Source: Trissonchulus latispiculum
Taxonomy: Eukaryota; Nematoda; Enoplea; Enoplida; Ironidae
Length of the DNA: 64,000 nt
Direction of reading: 5' to 3'
NCBI GenBank assembly: GCA_030248195.1
Contig: JASAND010013270.1
Span: forward strand, 1 to 64,000
The notes under the pieces were generated by a model, which did no database searches, was not told the DNA's origin, and saw only the letters and a program-made list of their open reading frames with translations. Below, piece after piece: positions 10,770 to 21,170 of the stretch (the first letter of the stretch is position 1; each line of letters starts with the position of its first letter). The position numbers and the translations under genes are program-made.

Positions 10770-11155
10770 GATCCTGTGGGGGCTTGTCCCAAGAAAATTC
10801 TGAGGGGGCTTGTACCTTGAACCAAAATTTTCGAGTGGGCTTGTACCGCAAGCATAAATTAACGCTAATAGTAATATAAACTCAAAATGTTTAAAGAAAT
10901 TGAAGCAAATAGCCAATTTATAGAAAAAACTCAAAATTTTGATCGATTTTTTGGAAAAAAATGAGAAATTTTAGCAAAAAATTCCGGCGAGGCCGGAAAT
11001 TTTTTGGAATTTTGGTGCGAATACCTACTTTTTTCCGGCCATTTCTGCTTAGCCCTTGCCCAGTTTTTCCTTATCCCTTGGCCCTGGCGGCGATAGGGCT
11101 TGTAGCTTGTCCGGGCTTGGCGGGGGCTTGGACCCCCCCATACCCCCCCGTGTCA
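10770..11155. repeat. G-rich GGGGGCTTGTACC repeat, unit 1
   Basis: Several imperfect copies of a motif GGGGGCTTGTACCTTGAAC occur, followed by a GGCTTGG/CCCCCC-rich end. The same family recurs at 25,510-25,910, 36,370-36,770 and, as a tight minisatellite, at 55,030-55,275. Confidence 0.6.
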
Positions 11156-11223
11156 ACCTATGGTTTCCTACGTCAGAACCATGCCTATCTGCAGAAAATT
11201 TAAATTGTTGAACTCTAAATTAG

Positions 11224-11291
11224 ATTTTGCTGGATTCGAACCAACGACTTGCAGATATCAAGTCATACGTACTACCACGCAGCCATTTCCA
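11224..11291 (-). pseudogene. tRNA-like sequence, unit 1
   Basis: On the minus strand there is a box-A-like TGGCTGCGTGG, an anticodon-arm-like hairpin with loop ATATCTG and a well-formed T arm with GGTTCGAATCC. The acceptor ends do not pair, so this is a tRNA fossil or SINE head rather than a working gene. Copies occur at 25,972 and 36,831. Confidence 0.45.
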
Positions 11292-11716
11292 GGAATCTGA
11301 TTTCAGTTTCTAAATTTCTGATTTCACTTTCAGATTTCATTTAGCGAAACTTTTCAGGAACGAGTCAAGTTGGCGCGCGCAGGAATGAGCTAATTTTGGC
11401 ACCAAATTCGACATTATTATTTCTGAATTCATAAGTGTAGAATATGATATTCAATAAAATATAAAGCATGAAGGTTTTCGTACCAGGTATACTGTTATGA
11501 TAAGCTGATTAAAGTATATGTTTTTTTAGTGAAAATACTTTATTGGCGACAAGGGTGGGATTAGAAGTATTCCACTAACTTTTACTTTAATAAGGTTGTT
11601 ATGCGTTGAGTTTTAGCATGTCCTGTACCCGAACATTGTACATAACAACAGTGATCACTGACCTTGCAAACAACTCATTAATTTTTTCCATATTTTTCAG
11701 ATCAAGCCTTTAAATT
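11292..11716 (+). promoter_or_regulatory. 5' flank and splice acceptor of plus-family gene, copy 1
   Basis: The sequence is AT-rich with no other gene. It ends with a good acceptor, CCATATTTTTCAG, at 11,700, only 16 bases before the ATG. No matching donor was found nearby, so it may be a 5' UTR intron acceptor or a trans-splice site. Confidence 0.45.
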
Positions 11717-12274
11717 ATGCATTCCCTGATGCTGTTTGTTGCTCTATTTATTGCCAGCGCGTGTGCTGCAAACACAGCAACCGCCAACAACTACTGGTAC
11801 TACTCCGACTGCGGGCGAGATCGAGACTGTCGTCGATTCGACAAGAACGCTCGATGCGTCGCCAAACAGAACACGGGTCAGGTCGGGGCCAGCGGGTGCG
11901 CCTGCAATCCCGGCTATCGATACGATCAGCGAGAAAATCGCTGCATCGCGGCTCCGCAGGCCTGCGAGTTTGACAGCGAGTGCAGCAGCGATCTGGAGCG
12001 ATGTCGATATCCCGATGGACTCCGACTCCCTCAGGAGGCCTACAAACAGTGTCTCTGCGAGTTGGGGTACACCCGGGAGGACCCGGAGAACAAACTGTCC
12101 CCCTGCGTTCGGGACCCCAACCAATGCATCGGTTCTGGGGACTGTCCGCCGGGCCAGTTCTGCTGCAAACAGGATTGGCGACCCTGCGACGGAGGAATCA
12201 GCCAAACCTGTCATCCGATCAGCGAAGGATGTCCCAAAGGGTGTGGTGTTATCGACTCCGAACTTGTCTGCTAA
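11717..12274 (+). CDS. Secreted cysteine-rich protein, EB-module-like (plus family, copy 1)
   Basis: The 185-residue protein has signal peptide MHSLMLFVALFIASACA followed by a short NTATANN linker and a WYY-starting Cys-rich region with about 21 cysteines. The order of Cys motifs (GCAC, QCLC, FCC, GCPKGC) matches the minus-strand paralogue. Acidic and arginine-rich loops lie between cysteines. The likely role is an extracellular disulfide-stabilised protein; no specific function is claimed. Start choice is supported by the signal peptide and the upstream acceptor. AATAAA at 12,309-12,314 is a likely poly(A) signal and lies in the 17-bp duplication made by the SINE inserted at 12,325. Codon use is GC-rich compared with the AT-rich surroundings. 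Confidence 0.82.
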   Translation: MHSLMLFVALFIASACAANTATANNYWYYSDCGRDRDCRRFDKNARCVAKQNTGQVGASGCACNPGYRYDQRENRCIAAPQACEFDSECSSDLERCRYPDGLRLPQEAYKQCLCELGYTREDPENKLSPCVRDPNQCIGSGDCPPGQFCCKQDWRPCDGGISQTCHPISEGCPKGCGVIDSELVC

Positions 12275-12324
12275 AAGTGTAGTCTTTGAGTGTAGCTTAT
12301 GTTTCCTAAATAAATCTTTCCAGC

Positions 12325-12625
12325 CTCTGCTAGCGCAGTGGTTTCTTACTGCGCTATAAGTGGAGGACCATGTGAAGCCTGGATCTTGCAAAAAATAAGC
12401 TCTAGCACCCTTTCACATCCCTCCTGGGCAATTTATCGAGATTGTCAAGGGGTTGCCGCCAATCAGGTAGAGCTCCCGCAGAACCTCCGATAGCCTTGTG
12501 GAACACCTCGTGTAATTGCTATGGCAATTATTCAGTGTCAGTATCCCCCTTCCCTCAAAAATGCATACGTTCTAAGCTGGCACTACCCCTAACCGGAGCA
12601 CCGACTGGGGGGAGGTGACTGTAGA
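12325..12625 (+). mobile_element. SINE-like retroposon with 17-bp target duplication, unit 1
   Basis: Near-identical 17-mers (AAATAAATCTTTCCAGC at 12,308-12,324 and AAATAAATCTTTACAGC at 12,626-12,642) flank a 301-bp insert that starts with a box-A-like TAGCGCAGTGG. This is the mark of target-primed retroposition. Unit 2 has the same insertion; unit 3 lacks it. The body ends in a GGGGGGAGGTGACTGTAG tail without poly(A). Confidence 0.65.
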
Positions 12626-12642
12626 AAATAAATCTTTACAGC

Positions 12643-12688
12643 TATGAAAAACTTAGTCTTAGAACTTTGATTAAAGATACACATTTTT
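12643..12688. other. Short unique link
   Basis: This AT-rich link lies between the SINE and the first hairpin-headed element; it is also present in unit 2 up to about 27,408. Confidence 0.3.
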
Positions 12689-12723
12689 GGTTTGCCGCTA
12701 CTTCCGAAGGAAAAGGGCAAACC
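12689..12723 (+). repeat. Head hairpin H1
   Basis: The stem is GGTTTGCC with GGCAAACC; a TTA tract starts within 20 bases. Its left arm is the inverse of the tail at 21,161-21,170. Confidence 0.7.
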
Positions 12724-12752
12724 CTTATTCTCGTCGTGTTATTATTATTATT

Positions 12753-12786
12753 GTGTTGCCCACTTTTCCAAAGGAATGGGCAACAC
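12753..12786 (+). repeat. Head hairpin H2
   Basis: The stem is GTGTTGCCC with GGGCAACAC, after (TTA)n of H1 and before its own TTA tract. The matching tail GTGGGCAACAC is at 15,424-15,434, with duplicates at 16,656 and 17,887. Confidence 0.7.
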
Positions 12787-12815
12787 TTTGTTATTGGTCT
12801 GTGCTTATTATTATT

Positions 12816-12847
12816 GGGTTGCCGCTTTTTCAACAAAAAGGCAACCC
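12816..12847 (+). repeat. Head hairpin H3
   Basis: The stem is GGGTTGCC with GGCAACCC. It lies in the TTA tract of H2, 66 bp before a near-identical head, H4. Confidence 0.7.
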
Positions 12848-12881
12848 TTTAACTTGGGTATGTCCGTTATTTATTATTATT

Positions 12882-12912
12882 GGGTTGCCGCTTTTTCACA
12901 AAAAGGCAACCC
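12882..12912 (+). repeat. Head hairpin H4
   Basis: The stem is GGGTTGCC with GGCAACCC, followed by GTATGTCCGTTATTTATTA. It is either a tandem copy of H3 or an element inserted in its TTA tract. Tails GCGGCAACYC are at 13,582, 14,247 and 14,911. Confidence 0.7.
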
Positions 12913-14920
12913 TTTGTGTTGGGTATGTCCGTTATTTATTATTATTATTCTCCGGATTCTTGTCCCCCCCCTCTATCTCGAGATTGGAAAGGGGTAGAGA
13001 GGTGGTTGATACCTCATTTTGAAGGCCTTGACTTGAACTGCTCCCGGAAGCGCGGGGAGCCCCGGGGGAGCAGAGGTGCTCCAGAGGTGCTCCCGGAGCA
13101 CCCCCGTGAGTAAAAATGAGTAAAATAAAAAAGTTGTCCAAATGAGCTAATTTTGGTATCATTCGAAAGCTCTCGACGAGTAAAGAAAAAGTTGTAATTG
13201 GGTCAAGGCCTGAAAATGCACTCATTTTGAGTTATGAGGCCGAAAATGGTCAAAAAATGGCCAAAAACGGCCAAAATGGCTTAAAATTGAAAGTTCTCAG
13301 ATCGGACTCATATTGGTATCATTCGAAAGCTCTCATTGTGTAGATAAAAACTTGTAATAGGTTCAAAGCACCAAAATGTACAGAAAATGAGTTACGGGGC
13401 CCCAAAGGGGTCAAAAATGGCCAAAACCGGCCAAAATGGGTCAAAATTGAAAATTGTCGGATCCGGTCGATACCGGTATCATTCGAAAGCTCTCGTTGAG
13501 TAGATAAAAAGTTATAATAGGGCCAAAGCTCTTAAGTGTACGCAGTTTCAAATATGACTCCTGATAAGAGGAAAAATGCCAGCGGCAACTCATTCATGCC
13601 ACTTTGCTTGTTATTTATTATTTCTTCTCCGGATTCTTGTCCCCCCCCTCTATCTCGAGATTGGAAAGGGGTAGAGAGGTGGTTGATACCTCATTTTGAA
13701 GGTCTTGACTTGAACTGCTCCCGGAAGCGCGGGGAGCCCCGGGGGAGCAGAGGTGCTCCCGGAGCAGCCCCGTGAGTAAAAATGAGTAAAATAAGAAAGT
13801 TGTCCAAATGAGCTAATTTTGGTATCATTCGAAAGCTCTCGACGAGTAAAGAAAAAGTTGTAATTGGGTCGAGGCCCTGAAAATGCACTCATTTTGAGTT
13901 ATGAGGCGAAAAATGGCAAAAATGGCCAAAAACGGCCAAAATGTCTTAAAATTGAAAGTTCTCAGATCGGACTCATATTGGTATCATTCGAAAGCTCTCA
14001 TTGTGTAGATAAAAACTTGTGATAGGTTCAAAGCACCAAAATGTACAGAAAATGAGTTACGGGGCCCCAAAGGGGTCAAAAATGGCCAAAACCGGGCAAA
14101 ATGGGTCAAAATTGAAAATTGTCGGATCCGGTCGATACCGGTATCATTCGAAAGCTCTCGTTGAGTAGATAAAAAGTTATAATAGGGCCAAAGCTCTTAA
14201 GTGTACGCAGTTTCAAATATGACTCCTGATAAGAGGAAAAATGCCAGCGGCAACCCATTCATGCCACTTTGCTTGTTATTTATTATTTCTTCTCCGGATT
14301 CTTGTCCCCCCCTCTATCTCGAGATTGGAAAGGGGTAGAGAGGTGGTTGATACCTCATTTTGAAGGTCTTGACTTGAACTGCTCCCGGAAGCGCGGGGAG
14401 CCCCGGGGGAGCAGAGGTGCTCCCGGAGCAGCCCCGTGAGTAAAAATGAGTAAAATAAGAAAGTTGTCCAAATGAGCTAATTTTGGTATCATTCGAAAGC
14501 TCTCGGCGAGTAATGAAAAAGTTGTAATAGGGTCAAGACCTGAAAATGCACCCATTTTGAGTTATGCGGCCGAAAATGGTCAAAAATGGCCAAAAACGGC
14601 CAAAATGGCTCAAAATTGAAAGTTCTCAGATCGGGCTCATATTGGTATCATTCGAAAGCTCTCGATGAGTAATGAAAAAGTTGTTATAGGGCCAACGCAC
14701 TAAAGTGGAGGAAAAATGAGTTACGGAGCCTCAAATCGGTCAAAAATGGCCAAAATCGGTCAAAATGGGTCAAAATTAAAAAGTGTCGGAAATTATCAAT
14801 ATGGATATCATTGGAAAGCTCTTGTTGCGTAGATAAAAAGTTGTAATAGAGCCAAAGCTCCTAACTGCATGCAATCTGAGTTATGTCCCTTGATAAGAGG
14901 AAAAATGCCAGCGGCAACCC
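12913..14920 (+). repeat. H3/H4 bodies: three tandem ~665-bp units of 160-bp core repeats
   Basis: Tails at 13,582-13,591, 14,247-14,256 and 14,911-14,920 are 665 and 664 bp apart. Each unit opens with a C-run plus CTATCTCGAGATTGG, then a CCCGGGGGAGCAGAGGTGCT segment, then about three core repeats of about 161 bp with ATTCGAAAGCTCTCG and GTCAAAATTGAAA. Only the first unit has a head. Open frames here are repeat translations. Confidence 0.7.
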
Positions 14921-15434
14921 ATTCATGCAAATAAGCTTGTTATTATTATTATCCGTCTGTCCCCCCCTAGATCTCGAGATTGGGAAGGGGTACAGGGGTA
15001 GTTGATACCTTATTTTGAAGCCCTTGACTAGGACATCTCCGGGAAGCAAGATGGCTCCGATACCTTCCGGATTCCGGGAATGGTGAATCCCGGAATTTTT
15101 AAATTGGTAAGGGGGGACCAAGGCGAAATTTCTAAATCCAAAATTTGGTCAAAAATTTTTTGTCTCCGATTTTGCTTAAAAGTTGGTCATAGGGTAAGTC
15201 GACCACGCTGATTTCGAAACTGAAATCGAAATTTCCGGAAAATTTACGGATTTCGAGATATTCGACCCGGAAAATTCCGGATTTTGAAAAATTTCTCCAA
15301 AAGTGGTCGACATGGTACTCAAATGAAAGATCTCGTCGAGCTGAGTAACTTTCCTTCTTGCGACATTTTCCGTAAATGCGTCTAGCGAAAGTTATGGCAG
15401 AAAAACAAACAGAAAAAGCTGTTGTGGGCAACAC
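14921..15434 (+). repeat. H2 body and tail
   Basis: After the H3/H4 tail the H2 TTA tract resumes (TTATTATTATTATCCGTCTG). A distinct body follows with TTTTTTGTCTCCGATTTTGC and a CCGGAAAATTTACGGATTTCG segment, ending in the H2 tail GTGGGCAACAC. This is the expected structure if H3/H4 had inserted into H2. Confidence 0.65.
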
Positions 15435-15461
15435 ATTCTTGCAGTAGCGCTAGTTATTATT

Positions 15462-18400
15462 GGGTTCCCGCCCTTTTCCAAAGGGTTTGGAACCCTATGT
15501 TCTGGACATGTTTATTCTTATTCTTCTTATTATTATTATTGTTCACATTTTCGTGTCCCTCCCTCTATCTCGAGTTTGGGTGGGCCGATCGGGCTGAAAT
15601 CTTCAGTGGAGTTGCACATGGACCTGAACTGCTCCCGGAAGCGCGGGGAGCCCCGGGGGAGCAGAGGTGCTCCCGGAGCAGCCCCGTGAGTAAAAATGAG
15701 TAAAATAAGAAAGTTGTCCAAATGAGCTAATTTTGGTATCATTCGAAAGCTCTCGGCGAGTAATGAAAAAGTTGTAATAGGGTCAAGACCTGAAAATGCA
15801 CCCATTTTGAGTTATGCGGCCGAAAATGGTCAAAAAATGGCCAAAAACGGCCAAAATGGCTCAAAATTGAAAGTTCTCAGATCGGGCTCATATTGGTATC
15901 ATTCGAAAGCTCTCGATGAGTAATGAAAAAGTTGTTATAGGGCCAACGCACTAAAGTGGAGGAAAAATGAGTTACGGAGCCTCAAATCGGTCAAAATGGG
16001 TCAAAATTAAAAAGTGTCGGAAATTATCAATATGGATATCATTGGAAAGCTCTTGTTGCGTAGATAAAAAGTTGTAATAGAGCCAAAGCTCCTAACTGCA
16101 TGCAATCTGAGTTATGTCCCTTGATAAGAGGAAAAATGCCAGCGGCAACCCATTCATGCAAATAAGCTTGTTATTATTATTATCCGTCTGTCCCCCCCTA
16201 GATCTCGAGATTGGGAAGGGGTACAGGGGTAGTTGATACCTTATTTTGAAGCCCTTGACTAGGACATCTCCGGGAAGCAAGATGGCTCCGATACCTTCCG
16301 GATTCCGGGAATGGTGAATCCCGGAATTTTTAAAATGGTAAGGGGGGACCAAGGCGAAATTTCTAAATCCAAAATTTGGTCAAAAATTTTTTGTCTCCGA
16401 TTTTGCTTAAAAGTTGGTCATAGGGTCACTCGACCACGCCGACTTCGAAACTGAAATCGAAATTTCCGGAAAATTTACGGATTTCGAGATATTCGACCCG
16501 GAAAATTCCGGATTTTGAAAAATTTCTCCAAAAGTGGTCGACATGGTACTCAAATGAAAGATCTCGTCGAGCTGAGTAACTTTCCTTCTTGCGACATTTT
16601 CCGTAAATGCGTCTAGCGAAAGTTATGGCAGAAAAAACAAACAGAAAAAGCTGTTGTGGGCAACACATTCTTGCAGTAGCGCTAGTTATTATTGGGTTCC
16701 CGCCCTTTTCCAAAGGGTTTGGAACCCTATGTTCTGGACATGTTTATTCTTATTCTTCTTATTATTATTATTGTTCACATTTTCGTGTCCCTCCCTCTAT
16801 CTCGAGTTTGGGTGGGCCGATCGGGCTGAAATCTTCAGTGGAGTTGCACATGGACCTGAACTGCTCCCGGAAGCGCGGGGAGCCCCGGGGGAGCAGAGGT
16901 GCTCCCGGAGCAGCCCCGTGAGTAAAAATGAGTAAAATAAGAAAGTTGTCCAAATGAGCTAATTTTGGTATCATTCGAAAGCTCTCGGCGAGTAATGAAA
17001 AAGTTGTAATAGGGTCAAGACCTGAAAATGCACCCATTTTGAGTTATGCGGCCGAAAATGGTCAAAAAATGGCCAAAAACGGCCAAAATGGCTCAAAATT
17101 GAAAGTTCTCAGATCGGGCTCATATTGGTATCATTCGAAAGCTCTCGATGAGTAATGAAAAAGTTGTTATAGGGCCAACGCACTAAAGTGGAGGAAAAAT
17201 GAGTTACGGAGCCTCAAATCGGTCAAAATGGGTCAAAATTAAAAAGTGTCGGAAATTATCAATATGGATATCATTGGAAAGCTCTTGTTGCGTAGATAAA
17301 AAGTTGTAATAGAGCCAAAGCTCCTAACTGCATGCAATCTGAGTTATGTCCCTTGATAAGAGGAAAAATGCCAGCGGCAACCCATTCATGCAAATAAGCT
17401 TGTTATTATTATTATCCGTCTGTCCCCCCCTAGATCTCGAGATTGGGAAGGGGTACAGGGGTAGTTGATACCTTATTTTGAAGCCCTTGACTAGGACATC
17501 TCCGGGAAGCAAGATGGCTCCGATACCTTCCGGATTCCGGGAATGGTGAATCCCGGAATTTTTAAAATGGTAAGGGGGGACCAAGGCGAAATTTCTAAAT
17601 CCAAAATTTGGTCAAAAATTTTTTGTCTCCGATTTCACTCAAAAGTTGGTCATAGGGTAACTCGACCACGCTGATTTCGAAACTGAAATCGAAATTTCCG
17701 GAAAATTTACGGATTTCGAGATATTCGACCCGGAAAATTCCGGATTTTGAAAAATTTCTCCAAAAGTGGTCGACATGGTACTCAAATGAAAGATCTCGTC
17801 GAGCTGAGTAACTTTCCTTCTTGCGACATTTTCCGTAAATGCGTCTAGCGAAAGTTATGGCAGAAAAACAAACAGAAAAAGCTGTTGTGGGCAACACATT
17901 CTTGCAGTAGCGCTAGTTATTATTGGGTTCCCGCCCTTTTCCAAAGGGTTTGGAACCCTATGCTCTGGACATGTTTATTCTTATTCTTCTTATTATTATT
18001 ATTGTTCACATTTTCGTGTCCCTCCCTCTATCTCGAGTTTGGGTGGGCCGATCGGGCTGAAATCTTCAGTGGAGTTGCACATGGACCTGAACTGCTCCCG
18101 GAAGCGCGGGGAGCCCCGGGGGAGCAGAGGTGCTCCCGGAGCACCCCCGTGAGTAAAAATGAGTAACATAAAAAAGTTGTCCAAATGAGCTAATTTTGAT
18201 ATCATTCGAAAGCTAATGAAATGAATGTAATGAATGTAATGAGTAATGAAAAAGTTGTAATTGGGTCAAGGCCTGAAAATGTACCTATTTTGAGTTATGA
18301 GGCGAAAAAGGGTCAAAAATGGCCAAAACGGCCAAAACGGCCGTTTGAAGGGGTTTTCGCCTTTATCTCGAGCTAGAGTCAACTAGTTGGCCTGAAATTT

Positions 18401-18955
18401 TGTATGTAGGGTGGCACCCGATGCGGGAAGCCCCTCCGGGCACCTGGGTACCATAGTGTCACACAATTCGCGATTACTCGATGCTGCAAAAGGTCAAAAT
18501 TGAAAGTTACGGAAACCCCCCAATATGGGTATCATTCGAAAGCTCTTGTTGCGTGGATGAAAAGTTGTAATAGGGCCAAAGCGCCAAAATGTAGGACAAA
18601 TGAGTTACGTGGCCTCAAATGGGTCAGAAATGGTCAAAACCGGTAAATATGGGCCAAATTGAAAATTGTCGGACACGGTCGATACCGATGTCATTCGAAA
18701 GCTCTCGTTGAGTAGATAAAAAGTTCTAATTAGACCAAAGCGTTAAAGTGTAGGAAAAATGAGTTATGAGGCCACAAAAGTATCAAAAACAGCCAAACTC
18801 TACCAAATTGGGTCAAAATTGTCGCACCAGGCTAATACTGGAATCAATTGAAAGCTCTTTGTGAGCTGGGAGCAAGTAACACGCGAAATGTGAAATGTAA
18901 TATTTATGATAGAAATGGACACTTTCTATAAACGGAAAAATGACGGGCGGGAACC
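15462..18955 (+). repeat. H5 element with 1.23-kb internal tandem duplications
   Basis: H5 heads (GGGTTCCCGCCC...GGAACCC) occur at 15,462, 16,694 and 17,925, spaced 1,232 and 1,231 bp. A single tail GGGCGGGAACC is at 18,945-18,955. Each duplicated block runs H5 head, core repeats, H3-type tail (16,142; 17,374), H2 body and H2 tail, so the duplication joined two element types, probably by unequal exchange. Between 18,310 and 18,960 lies the unique H5 right body. Confidence 0.7.
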
Positions 18956-18980
18956 ACTTGATGCCTTTTGACTTATTATT

Positions 18981-19989
18981 GGGTTGTCGCGTTTTTTTTA
19001 AAAAAAAGACAACCCTTTGATATGGCTAAGTTTCTTTATTTATTTATTTATTTATTATTCCGGTCAACATTTGTGCCCCCCCCCTTTTTCTCGAGATTGG
19101 CTGGACCGATCGGGCTGAAATTCTCACCATAGTTGTAGGGTGACCTGAAGTGCTCCCGTTTGTAAGGGCATCCCGATATCTCCCGGATTCCGGGAATGGC
19201 GAATCCCGGAATTTTAAAAATCGTAAGGGGGGACCAAGGGAAACGTAAAAATTTTTTGTCTCCGATTTTGCTTAAAAGTTGGTCATAGGGTAAGTCGACC
19301 ACGCTGATTTCGAAACTGAAATCGAAATTTCCGGAAAATTTCCGGATTTCGAGATATTCGACCCGGAAAATTCCGAATTTTGAAAAATTTTTCCAAAAGT
19401 GGTCGATATGGTACTCAAATGAAAGAGCTCGATGAGCTGAACAACTTTCCTTCTTGCGACATTTTCCGGAAATGTGTCTAGCGAAAGTTATAGCCGAAAA
19501 ACTGAAAATCCGGGAATTCACGAAAACCCGGATTTTGGACTTAAAAATTTTTTGTCTCGGATTTTGCTTAAAAGTTGGTCATAGGGTAAATCGGTAGCGC
19601 TGATTTCGAATCCGAAATTGAAATTCCCGGAAAATTCACGGATTTCGAGATATTCGGCCCGGAAAATTCCGGATTTTGAAAAATTTTTCCGAAAGTGGTC
19701 GATATGGTACTCAAATGAAAGAACTCGTCGAGCTGAGCAACTTTCCTTCTTGCGGCATTTTCCAGAAATGCGTCCAGCAAAAATTACGGCCGAAAAACTG
19801 AAAATCCGGGAATTCTCGGAAAAACCGGAATTTTAAAAATTGTCCCAAAAGTTGTCAAAATAGTACTTATTCGAAAGCTCTCAGCGAGTAGGGAAAAAGT
19901 TGTGATAGGACCAAAGTCTGAAAATGTTCCAAAACTGAGTTTTAGCCCGAGTCAAGCACAGGGAATAAGAGGAAAATGCGCGACAACCC
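18981..19989 (+). mobile_element. H6 hairpin-headed element
   Basis: Head GGGTTGTCGCG (hairpin to GACAACCC at 19,008-19,015) matches tail CGCGACAACCC at 19,979-19,989. The interior carries two related copies of the TTTTTTGTCTC-type module. It sits in a TTA tract directly after the H5 tail; at the equivalent place in block 2 a second H5-type element is present instead. Confidence 0.65.
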
Positions 19990-19999
19990 GTTGATGCCG

Positions 20000-21170
20000 G
20001 TAGGATTTATTATTATTATTATTATTATTATTCTTGTCCCCCCCCCTATTAACTCAAGCTAGACTCAATGCCCGGAGCTGAAATTTGGTGGGTATGTGGG
20101 GGTTGGTCCCAAACCTGGCCCATTTTAATTTCATCGCTCTAGCCCCACCCAGTCGACCAGGGCAGGGAATTTAATTTTTTAAAATCGTAAGGGGGGACGT
20201 AAGGCAAGGCGATTCTCAAAAATGGCCGAAAACTTTTTGTCTCCGATTTCGTTGAAAAGTTGATCATAAGGTAATTCGGGGACGTAGATTCCAAATCTGC
20301 AATCGAAATTTTTCTACCCTTTGCGGATCTCCAGATATGGCCAAAAGTTACACTGTTGGAGACCGCAAAAATGAGCTAATTGCCCAAAAACGCCTAATAT
20401 CAGCGTTTTCCGAACTAGTTAGTCAAGTTGAACTGGTGGATTTGCTAGAATACCTTTTAACAGGCAGTATCAAATAACTTTTAGCAATAATTATCGTAAA
20501 TCTCTTATCCCAACTGCCCTTTTATGGGCAACCATCTTGCAAAGATTGGTCAAAAATGAAAGTTGTCAAATTCTACTGATTTTGGTATCGTTCGAAAGGT
20601 CTCAACGAGCTATAAAATAGTTGTAATAGGGCCAAATCCTGAAAATGTACTAATTTCGAGTTTTGACCCTCGATACGCTGATGTTGCAATAATCGACTAA
20701 AAAGAAAAGTTGTCGAATCCTGCTGATTTTGAGATCATTCGAAAGCTCTCAACGAGCTAAGAAAAAGCTGTAATAGGGCCAAACCTTGAAAATGTACGAA
20801 ATTCGAGTTTTGGCCCTCGATACGCTGATGTTGCAAATCGGCCAAGACTGAAAGTTGTCTGTGAGCAAATTGCCAAGAAAGGCCTAATATCAGTGCTTTT
20901 TCGAACGCGTTAGTCAAGTTGAGCTGGTGGATTTGCCAGGACGCCCTTTAAGAGGGTGTATCAAATAACCTTTAGCGATATTTGGTCAAAGATTCGTTAT
21001 CCCAACTGCCCTTTTAAGGGCAACCATTTCCAGAAAAATTCCTCATCCCAACTGCCCCTTTAAGGGCAACCATTTTCAGAAAACAACACGAAAAATGCTC
21101 TTTGTCATCGATTTGACTGAAAATCGACGCTACAAAGTTTGCTGCCTACAGAAAGAAGCGGCGGCAAACC
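20000..21170 (+). repeat. H1 right body and tail, block 1
   Basis: After the TTA tract (about 20,007-20,032) the H1 body begins CTTGTCCCCCCCCTATTAAC. It contains copies of CCCAACTGCCCTTTTAAGGGCAACC and core repeats, and ends at GCGGCAAACC. Block 2 has a near-identical copy at 31,210-32,363. Confidence 0.65.

Larger units (their letters stand above)
12689..21170. mobile_element. Nest of hairpin-headed elements, block 1 (outer element H1)
   Basis: The outer element starts with head GGTTTGCCGC (12,689) and ends with its exact inverse GCGGCAAACC (21,161-21,170). Inside lie other elements with their own matching head/tail pairs: H2 (GTGTTGCCCAC / GTGGGCAACAC), H3/H4 (GGGTTGCCGC / GCGGCAACCC), H5 (GGGTTCCCGCCC / GGGCGGGAACC) and H6 (GGGTTGTCGCG / CGCGACAACCC). 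Each head is a hairpin followed by a TTA tract, and insertions sit in such tracts. Bodies contain about 160-bp core repeats with ATTCGAAAGCTCTCG. No replicase or transposase is seen. The layout recalls non-autonomous Helentron/HINE or pearl elements (inference). Confidence 0.7.

Noticed and set aside
11224..11291. Functional tRNA gene
   Set aside because: The T arm and box motifs are good, but the acceptor ends do not pair and the D stem is irregular.
11744..12391. 215-codon minus-strand frame antisense to the plus-family gene, and 207-codon frame in another plus frame
   Set aside because: Same shadow effect; they extend into the SINE and have no recognisable features.
12932..18205. Repeated frames such as MGAFSGLDPITTFSLL
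   Set aside because: Read through core repeats of the hairpin-headed elements; similarity among them is due to DNA repeat copies, and frames shift between copies.
13000..20000. Possible CRISPR-like regular repeats
   Set aside because: Core units are about 160 bp with diverged copies and no short direct repeats with unique spacers; the genome is eukaryotic.
20515..21070. CTGCCCTTTTAAGGGCA palindromes as regulatory operators
   Set aside because: They occur as repeats within the H1 body and its block 2 copy; nothing links them to a gene.
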